Shown here piece by piece: positions 27,198-35,499 of a DNA stretch of 64,000 bases. Made by a program: the position numbers and the translations under genes. This stretch comes from Bacillota bacterium. GTDB taxonomy: Bacteria; Bacillota; UBA4882; UBA8346. Positions within the stretch are counted from its first letter, which is position 1, and each line of letters starts with the position of its first letter. The notes beneath the pieces were generated by a model. It searched no databases. It was not told where the DNA came from and saw nothing but the letters and a program-made list of their open reading frames with translations. The stretch is from assembly GCA_023435225.1 (NCBI GenBank), contig JAEYRX010000039.1, positions 50,690-114,689 on the forward strand, read 5' to 3'.

Positions 27198-28091
27198 ATG
27201 AAAAAAGCTATCGACAACTGGGCGCGCCGGATTAAAGCCGATAATGAAATTCCGGATTCATTTCAAAATTTCTTCTCCACATCAGTAGATAATCAAGCAC
27301 TATTTCCTTACACTATTTTTGCTCCTCCCGAGAGGGGTTACCATTGGAAGTCAACTCCAAAATTACTTTGTTTGAAGGATGATGGTATATCCATAGCTGA
27401 AAAGGTCAAAAAACAGATTAAAATAACTCATTTTTCGTTTAGAGATATATATTATCTGGAAACAGGGACATTATTATTACATTCTTGGCTAAAAATCAAC
27501 GGAATTGTTGATGGTAGATTAACCACTGTGATGGTGGAATATAATACGGTAGTAGAAGAGATTTTTAAGCCTTTGGTCACTACAATTAGGGCTAATATTA
27601 ATTATTTGGATCAAACCGAATTGTCCAGCGAAAAATTGAAACAGGAATTACATAAATTCGACTATTTGATCAAAGAAAACTTTAAATACATGAATTTCGG
27701 AAAACGCAGTTTAATACCTGGTGAGCAAGTAGAACGGGTAATTTTACAGCCGGATATTCGCCTTAAATATCTGCGATTTTTTCAACGTCTTATCTCGTAT
27801 ACTCACCTGATTATATTGACTGATCACGAGCTTATTGTGATAAAAGATGATAATAGTTTAAAAATAAAAAAACAGGCGAGGTATGGAGGCGTTTGGCAAT
27901 TTATTCCACTTCATAAGATTGATAAAATACGATTGAATAGTAATTTAAATAATGGTTTAATTGAGTTGGATATTATAACACCTGATGACAAAATTACCAC
28001 ACAATTTACAATGGCTCAAAAAGAAGATTTGGAATTACTGGTGGCTGGGTTTGAACAAATCAAAACACCTCCCCGGCGGGAATGTGTATGA
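27198..28091 (+). CDS. Unknown protein with bacterial PH-like C-terminal domain
   Basis: A 297-residue soluble protein that I do not recognise. The C-terminal third (THLIILTDHELIVIKDD, then YGGVWQFIPLHKIDKIRLN and LDIITPDDKITTQF) has the strand pattern of a bacterial PH domain, which often follows the phrase 'LTDxxLxxI'. The N-terminal part repeats a related pattern (TPKLLCLKDDGISIAEK, ITHFSFRDIYYLETG), so there may be two PH-like modules. No signal peptide is visible. GATAGGAGATG precedes the ATG. It follows the TetR regulator and could be cotranscribed with it. The stop is 3 bases from the end of a convergent gene. Confidence 0.5.
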   Translation: MKKAIDNWARRIKADNEIPDSFQNFFSTSVDNQALFPYTIFAPPERGYHWKSTPKLLCLKDDGISIAEKVKKQIKITHFSFRDIYYLETGTLLLHSWLKINGIVDGRLTTVMVEYNTVVEEIFKPLVTTIRANINYLDQTELSSEKLKQELHKFDYLIKENFKYMNFGKRSLIPGEQVERVILQPDIRLKYLRFFQRLISYTHLIILTDHELIVIKDDNSLKIKKQARYGGVWQFIPLHKIDKIRLNSNLNNGLIELDIITPDDKITTQFTMAQKEDLELLVAGFEQIKTPPRRECV

Positions 28092-28094
28092 GGG

Positions 28095-28985
28095 TCAAAT
28101 ATTGTTTGCTAAAAGAGCTTGAAAATCAGTCGGAGGTTGAATGGTAAATTTCATAAATTTATTAAAACGGGGATGGATGAAACTTAGCCTGGCAGCGTGT
28201 AAAGCCGGACGGGGAAAAGCTGGGTCGGAAAAACCATAAATGGGATCTCCCCAAAGTGGAGTTCCCAAATGTGCAAAATGAGCACGTATCTGATGGGTTC
28301 TTCCCGTGTACAACCGGATCGCCGCCAAACAAGCATTGTTTGTTTGCCGTAGTATCCGGTAGCGGGTAATAGCTAATTTGCCTTCCGGATCAATTATCCA
28401 ACGGAAACCGGTATCTGCATGTTTAAGCGGGGCTGTAATTTTTCCACTTTTATTAAGGGGGTTCCCCCGGCCGATCGCTAAATATAAACGATGAAAACTT
28501 CCTGATTGTAATTGCCTGGATAATTGCTGATGAGCCCAAGAGTGCTTAGCTATCAAAATAAGTCCGGAGGTTAATCGATCTAAACGATGGACCGGATGGA
28601 AAGAGGCAGCCTCTTTTTTGGCTTGCCAATGAAAGACCAGTGCATTAGCTAAAGTATGACTTTTATAGACTCCTACCGGATGTACGGTCATACCGGCTTG
28701 TTTATTAATGACTATTATATCCGGGTCTTCATATAAAATCGAAAGTGGAATATTTTCGGGAGTAATACTCTGCTCTATCGGTTGAATAATTAATGTGAGT
28801 TCCTCGCCTCCTTCCAGACGATGTGAAGCCCAAACCTGATGAGAGTTTAACAACATTCCGGAGTTTTTTTTCAGAGCTCTAACCTGACTACGGGAAAACT
28901 GGAGTCCATGCCGGAGGTAGGAATCTAAAGTTCGGCCAGCCCAGGTAGATGGGATTGTATAATTAAGTTGATTTGGTTCGACCAT
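28095..28985 (-). CDS. RluA-family RNA pseudouridine synthase
   Basis: A 296-residue enzyme that isomerises uridine in rRNA or tRNA. The N-terminal part resembles an S4-like RNA-binding domain (LDSYLRHGLQFSRSQVRALKK), followed by DIIVINKQAGMTVHP and the catalytic HRLDRLTSGLIL with the essential Asp. RLYTGRTHQIRAHFAHLGTPLWGDPIYG closes the catalytic domain. The target uridine is not evident. A second RluA-type gene lies at 48.9 kb. AAGGG precedes the ATG by about 8 bases. It is divergent from manA across a heptamer-period hairpin. Confidence 0.93.
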   Translation of the reverse strand: MVEPNQLNYTIPSTWAGRTLDSYLRHGLQFSRSQVRALKKNSGMLLNSHQVWASHRLEGGEELTLIIQPIEQSITPENIPLSILYEDPDIIVINKQAGMTVHPVGVYKSHTLANALVFHWQAKKEAASFHPVHRLDRLTSGLILIAKHSWAHQQLSRQLQSGSFHRLYLAIGRGNPLNKSGKITAPLKHADTGFRWIIDPEGKLAITRYRILRQTNNACLAAIRLYTGRTHQIRAHFAHLGTPLWGDPIYGFSDPAFPRPALHAARLSFIHPRFNKFMKFTIQPPTDFQALLANNI

Positions 28986-29017
28986 AAAAATAACCCTTCA
29001 ATTTAAATTGCAATCTG

Positions 29018-29125
29018 GAATACTGAATATAGAAGTCAGAAGCCAGAAGAAAATCATGAAGATCAAGTTCGCATGATTTCTTGGTACTTATTCCGGCTTC
29101 AGGATTCTGAATTCCATATTCTATT
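29018..29125. repeat. Two-arm heptamer-period hairpin
   Basis: The left arm reads in 7-base words TACTGAA, TATAGAA, GTCAGAA, GCCAGAA; the right arm reads TTCCGGC, TTCAGGA, TTCTGAA, TTCCATA. The arms are largely complementary, and an inner AAATCATG/CATGATTT pair closes the centre. It lies between the divergent RluA-type gene and manA. Confidence 0.8.
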
Positions 29126-29170
29126 TTTTTATAAATTATAACACAAATTTTATTAAGTGATGGGGGCAAA

Positions 29171-30235
29171 ATGTTTTATCCATTTAAGTTTAAACCGGTG
29201 TATAAAGATTATATATGGGGTGGAAGAAATTTGGAGAAGCTTGGGAAGAAACTTCCACCGGAGGGAATTGTGGCTGAAAGTTGGGAAATATCCAGTCATC
29301 CTAATGGAGTCAGTATTATTGACAATGGTGAATTTTCCGGAATGCCGTTAACGGAATTAATTAAAAAATTTGGCCGTCAAGTTGTTGGAAAGGAGCTTCC
29401 GGAAAAAGCATTACAGAAGTTTCCTTTATTAGTTAAATTGATTGATGCTAATGATAAACTTTCGGTTCAAGTTCATCCCAGCGACGAATATGCTTTTACC
29501 CATGAAAATGGTGAGTTGGGCAAGAATGAGATGTGGTATATTATTGCTGCCAAGCCTGGAGCTAAATTAATTTACGACTTAAAGCCAGGAATAACCAAGG
29601 AAAAGTTTGTTCAAGCAGTAGGAGAAGACCGGATTGAAGAATGCCTAAAATCTATTCCGGTTTTTCCCGGAGATACTTTGAATATTCCCGCCGGTTTAAT
29701 TCATGCTATTGGGGCGGGAATAGTTTTGGCTGAGATTCAACAGAATTCCGACACTACCTACCGGATATATGATTACCAACGGAAGAATGGCATTCAAAGG
29801 CCGCTTCATATTGAAAAAGCACTTGAAGTTATTGATTTTAATAAAGCCGGAAGAAAAGAGAAGACTACCGGTTTATCAATAAAGATAAATGAGGACGCTT
29901 CCAAAAAGTTTTTAGTAGCTAATCAATATTTTGCAGTAGAATTATTTACAGGCAAAGGCAGTGTTAAGCAAATTGCTGATGGAAGTAAATTTCAAGTATA
30001 TTTACTCACTGAAGGGACAGGCGAAATTCGGTATTCTGACGGAACCGTACCGGTAAATTGTGGAGAATCCGTATTAATTCCGGCTACTTTAGGAGAATAT
30101 ATATTAAAAGGAGAATTTCAAGCTTTAAAAGCTTTTGTTCCTGATTTGGAAAGTGACCTTTTATCTCCGTTAAGGAAAGCCGGTTTTTCGGAGTCGGATA
30201 TTTATCAACAAATTAGTGGGTTGAAAAATTACTAA
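29171..30235 (+). CDS. manA: Mannose-6-phosphate isomerase, class I
   Basis: Interconverts mannose 6-phosphate and fructose 6-phosphate, feeding GDP-mannose and sugar pathways. The 354-residue protein starts FKFKPVYKDYIWGGRNLEKLGK and has VKLIDANDKLSVQVHPSDEYA with zinc-binding Gln and His, KNEMWYIIAAKPGA, and the second His motif IPAGLIHAIGAGIVLAEIQQNSDTTYRIYD. The length is that of compact Bacillota enzymes. GGGGGC is 5 bases upstream of the ATG. It is transcribed alone and ends in a stem-loop that includes the stop codon. Confidence 0.93.
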   Translation: MFYPFKFKPVYKDYIWGGRNLEKLGKKLPPEGIVAESWEISSHPNGVSIIDNGEFSGMPLTELIKKFGRQVVGKELPEKALQKFPLLVKLIDANDKLSVQVHPSDEYAFTHENGELGKNEMWYIIAAKPGAKLIYDLKPGITKEKFVQAVGEDRIEECLKSIPVFPGDTLNIPAGLIHAIGAGIVLAEIQQNSDTTYRIYDYQRKNGIQRPLHIEKALEVIDFNKAGRKEKTTGLSIKINEDASKKFLVANQYFAVELFTGKGSVKQIADGSKFQVYLLTEGTGEIRYSDGTVPVNCGESVLIPATLGEYILKGEFQALKAFVPDLESDLLSPLRKAGFSESDIYQQISGLKNY

Positions 30236-30261
30236 GGAGGAAAAATCCCTCCTTAGTTTAA
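30232..30261 (+). terminator. Terminator overlapping the manA stop codon
   Basis: CTAAGGAGG (30232-30240) pairs perfectly with CCTCCTTAG (30248-30256) and is followed by TTTA. The TAA stop of manA is in the left arm. The T tract is short. Confidence 0.6.
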
Positions 30262-30283
30262 GTAATGATTCATTTTTGGAGAC

Positions 30284-30317
30284 ACTAAATTATTTCCGGA
30301 CAGGGAGATAATTTAGT
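30284..30317. repeat. Perfect 10-bp inverted repeat
   Basis: ACTAAATTAT (30284-30293) and ATAATTTAGT (30308-30317) enclose a GC-richer 14-base loop. It lies between manA and the convergent SASP gene; its function is unknown. Confidence 0.55.
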
Positions 30318-30465
30318 AAACAAGGTTAGAATTCGCTCAAAAATTATTCACTATTTCTATTACGAGTGAAATAAATTTGGGCTAAATCCATAGGTTGCTA
30401 ATTTATAACTTTCGCTCTAATTTTTTCTAAAACTTAAAAAAGGCGAAGTAATAATTTAGCATTTC

Positions 30466-30792
30466 TTAGCTACTATAGCCGGTGTTGTTAAACTTGAACT
30501 GATTTTGTGAAGAATACTGACCGGCTGATGGAGAACTAAGACCAGCTTGGAACCCGGCTTTAACATCAGCGATGGTTTGGTCAGCCAATGATTTTTCGGC
30601 TGCCTCGATCATCCGACGAACCATATTTCCTCCGATGGCTCCGGTATCTCTGGTCATCATATAACCCCAGTAGCCACCCTGGACTTTAGAGGTATCGATA
30701 TTTAGTTCATTGGCGATCTCATATTTGAATTTTTCCATAGCGGCTGAAGCTTGTTTAACAAGCAAATTGTTGCTGCGTTGACCACTACCCAT
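30466..30792 (-). CDS. Alpha/beta-type small acid-soluble spore protein
   Basis: A 108-residue DNA-binding protein that coats and protects spore DNA. KYEIANELNI contains the usual germination-protease site (Glu-Ile-Ala), and MMTRDTGAIGGNMVRRMIEAAEKSL is the conserved DNA-contacting second motif. The C-terminal tail (SSPSAGQYSSQNQFKFNNTGYSS) is longer than the common form of 60 to 75 residues. GGAGGTGA precedes the ATG at 30792 with good spacing. Its presence is direct evidence for endospore formation; expression in the forespore by sigma-G is expected, but no clear promoter was identified. Confidence 0.95.
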   Translation of the reverse strand: MGSGQRSNNLLVKQASAAMEKFKYEIANELNIDTSKVQGGYWGYMMTRDTGAIGGNMVRRMIEAAEKSLADQTIADVKAGFQAGLSSPSAGQYSSQNQFKFNNTGYSS

Positions 30793-30991
30793 TTAATATC
30801 ACCTCCTTGTTCTTATGGTCTCCCACAAACTTCAAGCTATGTTGATTTTTTTTTGGAAGTAACGGAAAAATCCAGCTAAGAAGGATTATAATCAAATATA
30901 GTTATAGAATATAAAGTTCGGAACGACATAAATCATTGATCGATGCCGTTCCATCAGGAAGCCGGAATAGAAAATTATCAGTTATGGCTTC

Positions 30992-31231
30992 TCAATTAAG
31001 ATGATTCGAAGGAGGTTCCTTACTTAATTCGTGTTGAAAATCTTTTCTTAATTCCGAAAGAGTTTTTTGATAAACATAGCTTTCAGCTGCATCGGTCATT
31101 ACTTTTATTAGTTCTCCGGAAAACTTAGCTATCTCATATGGACTTAATTTCCAAACAGGCATTAAAGGGAGTCCAATTTTTTGCTCGGAATCTGAATTTT
31201 TCAATTTTCTTTGAGAGTAATGTCTAATCAT
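30992..31231 (-). CDS. Divergent SASP-like small protein lacking the central DNA-contact segment
   Basis: A 79-residue protein. Its C-terminal half (SGELIKVMTDAAESYVYQKT, continuing to ELRKDFQHELS) aligns without gaps to residues following GG in the neighbouring SASP, with about ten identities in 33 positions including Met, AAE, Thr, FQ and LS. Just before it is YEIA, matching the germination-protease site of the SASP, but the roughly 25-residue segment between them (with GGYWG and TRDTGAIGG) is absent. AGAGGTG is 7 bases before the ATG at 31231; an in-frame GTG at 31240 is part of that site. It lies on the same strand 199 bases upstream of the normal SASP gene. Confidence 0.55.
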   Translation of the reverse strand: MIRHYSQRKLKNSDSEQKIGLPLMPVWKLSPYEIAKFSGELIKVMTDAAESYVYQKTLSELRKDFQHELSKEPPSNHLN

Positions 31232-31256
31232 TATTTTCACCTCTAATCTATATATA

Positions 31257-31437
31257 TAAGTTGAATTAAATTTCCCGAGTAAATTTTACGTCTCTAAAGC
31301 CAGACGTAATAGGATATTAATGAATTTAATTCAACTTATTACAGCGGTAAATAAGATAAACTAAATTCTGCTATTTACTTTTTCCCATTCGGCTTTTGGA
31401 AGGGGAAAGCTTATTCGTATGATTTAGTTTATCTTAT
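31257..31437. repeat. Paired-hairpin element, copy B1
   Basis: Hairpin a has a perfect 16-bp basal stem (31257-31272 with 31323-31338), a perfect 8-bp apical stem (31286-31293 with 31302-31309) and the loop CTAAAGCC (31294-31301). A linker TTACAGCGGTAA (31339-31350) follows. Hairpin b has a perfect 16-bp basal stem of different sequence (31351-31366 with 31422-31437) and an apical stem around the loop GGCTTTTG (31391-31398), nearly the complement of the first loop. It fills the spacer between the divergent SASP-like gene and the DUF177-rpmF operon. Confidence 0.85.
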
Positions 31438-31571
31438 ATAGTTCAGTTTTTCCTTGATTAAAGATGATTATAAAAAAATTTTAGCTACTAAGCCCCAAAG
31501 ACACTGAGGATTATTCTGAAGAGATTGACTTTTGGAAAATTACCCTATATAATAAGCGGAGGTGATTTTTG

Positions 31572-32096
31572 GTGAAGGTTAACATCGGACCAATCCGTGA
31601 GTTGCGGGGCGGAATTATTAATTTTCAGGGAGAGATTAAACCCCCTGATTTTAAAATGGAAATTAACTTCACTAGTCCTCTGAAAGTAAATGGTATGGTA
31701 ACAAATACCGGGGAAGGATTTTTAGTTCAGGCTCAAGTTGATTTTGACTATCAGGTAAATTGTAGCCGTTGCTTAAAGGAGTTTCTTCAACATCAACAAA
31801 TTGAAGTAACTGAGGGATTTCTAACCGGAACATCAAAAGAAACAGATGATTTGGTTTACTATTTTACCGGGGATATAATTGACTTGAAAGATTGTCTGAC
31901 TGAACAAGTTTTATTATCTTTACCCATGAGTTTTATATGCCAGCCGGATTGTCGTGGATTGTGTTCTAATTGCGGGCATGATTTGAATAAAGGGGAATGT
32001 AGTTGTCTCCCGGAGCAAGTTAACCCTCAGTTTGAAAAATTACGAAATTTGTTATCTATAGAAGGAGGTGGAGTGAATGGCAAATCCAAAAAATAG
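31572..32096 (+). CDS. DUF177/YceD family protein
   Basis: A 174-residue protein, the usual neighbour of rpmF; family members aid accumulation of large-subunit rRNA. The N-terminal half is a beta-rich domain with NCSRCLKEF, and the C-terminal part has a probable zinc knuckle, CQPDCRGLCSNCGHDLNKGECSC. GTG at 31572 follows GGAGGTGA by suitable spacing; a TTG at 31569 is equally in frame but closer to the site. It overlaps rpmF by 20 bases, so the two are translationally coupled. Confidence 0.9.
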   Translation: MKVNIGPIRELRGGIINFQGEIKPPDFKMEINFTSPLKVNGMVTNTGEGFLVQAQVDFDYQVNCSRCLKEFLQHQQIEVTEGFLTGTSKETDDLVYYFTGDIIDLKDCLTEQVLLSLPMSFICQPDCRGLCSNCGHDLNKGECSCLPEQVNPQFEKLRNLLSIEGGGVNGKSKK

Positions 32097-32259
32097 AACC
32101 TCCCGGACCCGTAAAAGGCTGAGAAGAGCTAATTATAAAGCGGTTGCGCCAAATACTGGTGCTTGTCCGCAATGTCATGAACCAAAAATGCCGCATCTTG
32201 TTTGTGGTAATTGCGGTTATTATAATGGTCGGGAAGTAGTAGCTAAAACTAATGCCTAA
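32077..32259 (+). CDS. rpmF: 50S ribosomal protein L32
   Basis: A 60-residue ribosomal protein with the basic N-terminus MANPKNRTSRTRKRLRRANYK and four zinc-ligand cysteines in CPQCHEPKMPHLVCGNCGYYNG, so it is the zinc-binding (C+) form of L32. AAGGAGGTG is inside the end of the DUF177 gene, 7 bases before the ATG. It starts inside that gene and precedes plsX across a 507-base spacer that contains a terminator. Confidence 0.97.
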   Translation: MANPKNRTSRTRKRLRRANYKAVAPNTGACPQCHEPKMPHLVCGNCGYYNGREVVAKTNA

Positions 32260-32409
32260 TTAAAAATGCTTTCAACACTTGTCAATGCAGGTCAACGTTT
32301 TTATAATGTTTACGGCGAGAAATTTCATTTTTTTTGTAAATTTTTAACGCATAAATAATATAGAATATGTCATTTTGTCGGACATATATTGTTGACGCGC
32401 TTTGACTCC

Positions 32410-32435
32410 ATAAGGTCATCAGACCTTATTTTTTT
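32410..32435 (+). terminator. Rho-independent terminator after rpmF
   Basis: ATAAGGTC (32410-32417) and GACCTTAT (32422-32429) form a perfect 8-bp stem with a 4-base loop, followed by seven T residues. It separates the DUF177-rpmF unit from the plsX operon. Confidence 0.9.
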
Positions 32436-32582
32436 AAGTACAAATACTGGGATTTTCAAAAAAATAAAAAAGTATACATTCGAATAAAATATATTGATAG
32501 CCACATCTGGGTTTTTCACTATATATTTTATTCAAAATTCAGTTAATGTAATTATGAAAACCCCTTACTACCAGATCTTGTC

Positions 32583-32610
32583 TTGACTTTTGTTTTTTTT
32601 TAGTTATACT
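32583..32610 (+). promoter_or_regulatory. Candidate sigma-A promoter of plsX-fab operon
   Basis: TTGACT (32583-32588) and TATACT (32605-32610) are 16 bases apart, about 155 bases before plsX. The rest of the 32260-32766 spacer is AT-rich; no FapR-type operator or fapR gene was found in it. Confidence 0.55.
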
Positions 32611-32766
32611 ACTTTTTAGGAATTTGCATATTGGTATAAGTTGACGATAGTGATGTATCTTTTTCTTTATATGTTGAAATAAAAAAACTTTTATAAACAA
32701 ATTAGTATAAATACATGAGCTCCACTTTAAAAAAGATTGGACTATAAGAAGGAGTGTCGGTAAGAC

Positions 32767-33771
32767 TTGAAAATTGCGCTTGACGCTATGGGCGGAGATT
32801 TTGCTCCCAAAGAAATTGTTTTAGGAGCTGTAGAAGCTTGCCGGGAAGTTGGGAGTGAAATAATCCTGGTAGGGATGGAAGAAGCGATAAAAAAAGAATT
32901 AAACGCTCAATCAATTACCGGGTTGAAAATTGAAATTCATAACGCTACCGAAGTAATTGCTATGGATGAACATCCGGCTACTGCCATTAAGCGAAAAAAA
33001 GATTCTTCACTGATTGTGGCTAATCGATTGGTGAAAGAAGGTAAAGCTGATGCAGTGATTTCGGCTGGAAATACCGGAGCTGCCATGGCAGCTTCTTTAC
33101 TGACATTAGGTCGTATTACCGGTATTAAAAGGCCGGCAATCGCTTGCTTAATGCCGACAGAAATCGGTTTTAGCGTTGTACTTGATGCCGGCGCCAATGC
33201 TGATTGTGAACCGGACAATTTATTGGAATTTGCGATAATGGGTTCAATTTATACCGAGCAAACTTTAGGTATGAAAAATCCCCGGGTTGGATTATTGAGT
33301 ATTGGGGAAGAAGAAACCAAAGGAAATAAGTTAACCATTGAGGCCCATCAATTACTGAAAACGAGTGGATTAAACTTTATTGGTAACATTGAAGGACATG
33401 ATGTCCATCGGGGTAAATGTGAAGTTATAATTTGTGATGGGTTTGTCGGAAACATCGTCTTAAAACTCTCTGAGGGATTAGCTTCCGTATTAGTAAAACA
33501 AATTAAAGACGCTATTTCTTCCAATGTTGCTTCGATGATTGGCGGGTTATTGGTTAAGGATTCCATTAAAAAACTAATGAGCCGGATGGATTCAACGGAG
33601 TATGGCGGTATGCCGTTATTAGGAATTAACGGATACAGCTTTATCAGTCATGGAAGCTCTAATGCCAAAGCCATTAAAAACGCAGTCAAGGGCGCCATGA
33701 AGGCTGTGAATGAAAATTATGTTGGAAAAATCGCCGCAATAATTGATAAAACGAGGGAATCAAATGAGTAA
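32767..33771 (+). CDS. plsX: Phosphate acyltransferase PlsX
   Basis: Makes acyl phosphate from acyl-ACP for phospholipid synthesis at the membrane surface. The 334-residue protein starts with KIALDAMGGDFAPKEIVLGA and has SAGNTGAAMAAS, LDAGANADCEP and VICDGFVGNIVLKLSEG, all family blocks. TTG 32767 follows GAAGGAGTG by about 10 bases. The end overlaps fabD by 8 bases. It opens the plsX-fabD-fabG-acpP-fabF-rnc operon; fabH and fapR, often present here in Bacillota, are absent. Confidence 0.95.
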   Translation: MKIALDAMGGDFAPKEIVLGAVEACREVGSEIILVGMEEAIKKELNAQSITGLKIEIHNATEVIAMDEHPATAIKRKKDSSLIVANRLVKEGKADAVISAGNTGAAMAASLLTLGRITGIKRPAIACLMPTEIGFSVVLDAGANADCEPDNLLEFAIMGSIYTEQTLGMKNPRVGLLSIGEEETKGNKLTIEAHQLLKTSGLNFIGNIEGHDVHRGKCEVIICDGFVGNIVLKLSEGLASVLVKQIKDAISSNVASMIGGLLVKDSIKKLMSRMDSTEYGGMPLLGINGYSFISHGSSNAKAIKNAVKGAMKAVNENYVGKIAAIIDKTRESNE

Positions 33772-34696
33772 AATCGCATTCGTTTTTCCGGGACAAGGCT
33801 CACAATATTTGGGTATGGGTAAAGAAGTTGCTGATAATTATCCGGTGGCTCAAAAAGTATTTGATGAAGCCGATAATGTTCTTGGCCGGAAAATCTCCGA
33901 ACTCTGTTTTTCGGGACCGGAAGATTCATTAAAGGATACCCGAAACGCCCAACCTGCGATTGTAACTACTAGTATTGCCATTTTAAAGGCTTTAGCCGAG
34001 GAAGGTCTTAAAGCCGATTTTGTAGCCGGACATAGTTTGGGAGAATACAGCGCTTTAATTGCGTCAGGCTCTTTTTCGGCGGCGGAAGGTTTAAAGTTAG
34101 TGGACACTCGCTCTAAATTAATGGCGGAGGCCGACCCGGAGCAACAAGGGACTATGGCTGCTGTTTTAGGAGTAGAACGGGAAACTTTAACCGGTTATCT
34201 GACGGAAGTTTCACAAGTTGGTCTGGTCGAAGCGGCTAATTTTAATTGTCCGGGACAAATTGTGGTTTCAGGGGCCAAAAATGGAATCGCTAAACTCCAA
34301 GACTTGTTGGCTGAAAAAGGTGGGAAAATGATTCCTTTAGCAGTCAGCGGAGCTTTTCATTCAAGTTTTATGAAAAAAGCTGCTGAAGCATTCCGACCGG
34401 CGTTGGAAGCTGTACAATGGAAAGAACCTTCTCCTACTCTAATTGCCAATGTTTCAGCCGGGCCGGTTTCAAAAGATGCTTTAACAGATAGTCTTTATCG
34501 TCAGATTTTTTCAGCAGTACTCTGGGAAGATACCATAAATTATCTAAAAGATCAAGGTGTAACAACCTTTGTTGAAGTAGGACCGGGAAAAGTATTATCC
34601 GGTTTGGTCAAAAAAACTTTTAAAGAAGCGACAATAGTAAATTGTCAGGATTTAACTTCTATTAAAAAAGCTCTTGCAATTTTTAGGGAGGTCTAG
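33764..34696 (+). CDS. fabD: Malonyl-CoA:ACP transacylase
   Basis: Loads malonyl groups on ACP for fatty-acid synthesis. The 310-residue protein has FPGQGSQYLGMGK, the nucleophile motif GHSLGEYSAL with catalytic Ser, and the catalytic His in SGAFHSSFM. ATG 33764 follows GAGGG by 6 bases and lies inside the end of plsX; a longer reading from 33743 adds no family sequence. fabG begins 4 bases after the stop. Confidence 0.96.
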   Translation: MSKIAFVFPGQGSQYLGMGKEVADNYPVAQKVFDEADNVLGRKISELCFSGPEDSLKDTRNAQPAIVTTSIAILKALAEEGLKADFVAGHSLGEYSALIASGSFSAAEGLKLVDTRSKLMAEADPEQQGTMAAVLGVERETLTGYLTEVSQVGLVEAANFNCPGQIVVSGAKNGIAKLQDLLAEKGGKMIPLAVSGAFHSSFMKKAAEAFRPALEAVQWKEPSPTLIANVSAGPVSKDALTDSLYRQIFSAVLWEDTINYLKDQGVTTFVEVGPGKVLSGLVKKTFKEATIVNCQDLTSIKKALAIFREV

Positions 34697-34700
34697 TAAT

Positions 34701-35438
34701 ATGAGATTAGCGCGTGAGGTGGCAATTATTACAGGTGCTGCCAGAGGTATTGGTAAAGCCATAGCTTTAGCTTTAAGCGCCGAAGGTGCTTCCGTATTTC
34801 TGTCGGATGTAAGTGAAGAAGTACATAATACAGCTGAAGAAATTCGTAAATCCGGTGGTCAAGCCGGTTCATTAGTAGGAAATGTCACTATTGAAGCAGA
34901 TTGTGAAGCAATGGTTAGTGAAGCAATTAAGATGTTTGGTAAAATCGACATCCTGGTTAATAATGCCGGGATTACCCGCGACAATCTGTTACTCCGAATG
35001 TCGGAAACGGATTGGGATGCCGTTTTAAATATTAATCTCAAGGGAACCTTCTTATGTACTAAAGCCGCTATAAAACCCATGATGAAGCAAAGGTCCGGAA
35101 AGATCATTAACATTGCTTCGGTCATCGGGATTATGGGAAATGCCGGTCAGGCTAATTATTCCGCTTCCAAAGGCGGAGTGATAGCATTTACTAAAACAAT
35201 GGCCCGCGAATTAGGATCACGAAATATAAGAGTTAATGCCATAGCTCCAGGCTTTATTGAGTCAAAAATGACTGAAGTGCTTTCCGAAGACGCCCGGAAC
35301 AAATTGATTAAATCAATTCCATTAGAAACCTTGGGTAAACCGGAATATGTTGCTGACGCGGTTATATTTTTGGCATCACCTTCTGCAGCCTATATTACCG
35401 GACATGTTTTAAATGTTGATGGTGGAATGGCAATGTAA
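34701..35438 (+). CDS. fabG: 3-oxoacyl-ACP reductase
   Basis: NADPH-dependent reduction of 3-oxoacyl-ACP. The 245-residue short-chain dehydrogenase has TGAARGIGKAIA for cofactor, NNAGITRDNLLLRM, the catalytic Ser in NIASVIG and the Tyr-x3-Lys of NYSASKGG. The end ITGHVLNVDGGMAM is typical of FabG. ATG 34701 follows GGGAGG with good spacing. It lies between fabD and acpP in the fatty-acid operon. Confidence 0.96.
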   Translation: MRLAREVAIITGAARGIGKAIALALSAEGASVFLSDVSEEVHNTAEEIRKSGGQAGSLVGNVTIEADCEAMVSEAIKMFGKIDILVNNAGITRDNLLLRMSETDWDAVLNINLKGTFLCTKAAIKPMMKQRSGKIINIASVIGIMGNAGQANYSASKGGVIAFTKTMARELGSRNIRVNAIAPGFIESKMTEVLSEDARNKLIKSIPLETLGKPEYVADAVIFLASPSAAYITGHVLNVDGGMAM

Positions 35439-35499
35439 TTAAATTTGAGAATAAACAATTAAATTAAAAACCAGAGTTGTTTGGAAGGAGGTGAAATGG

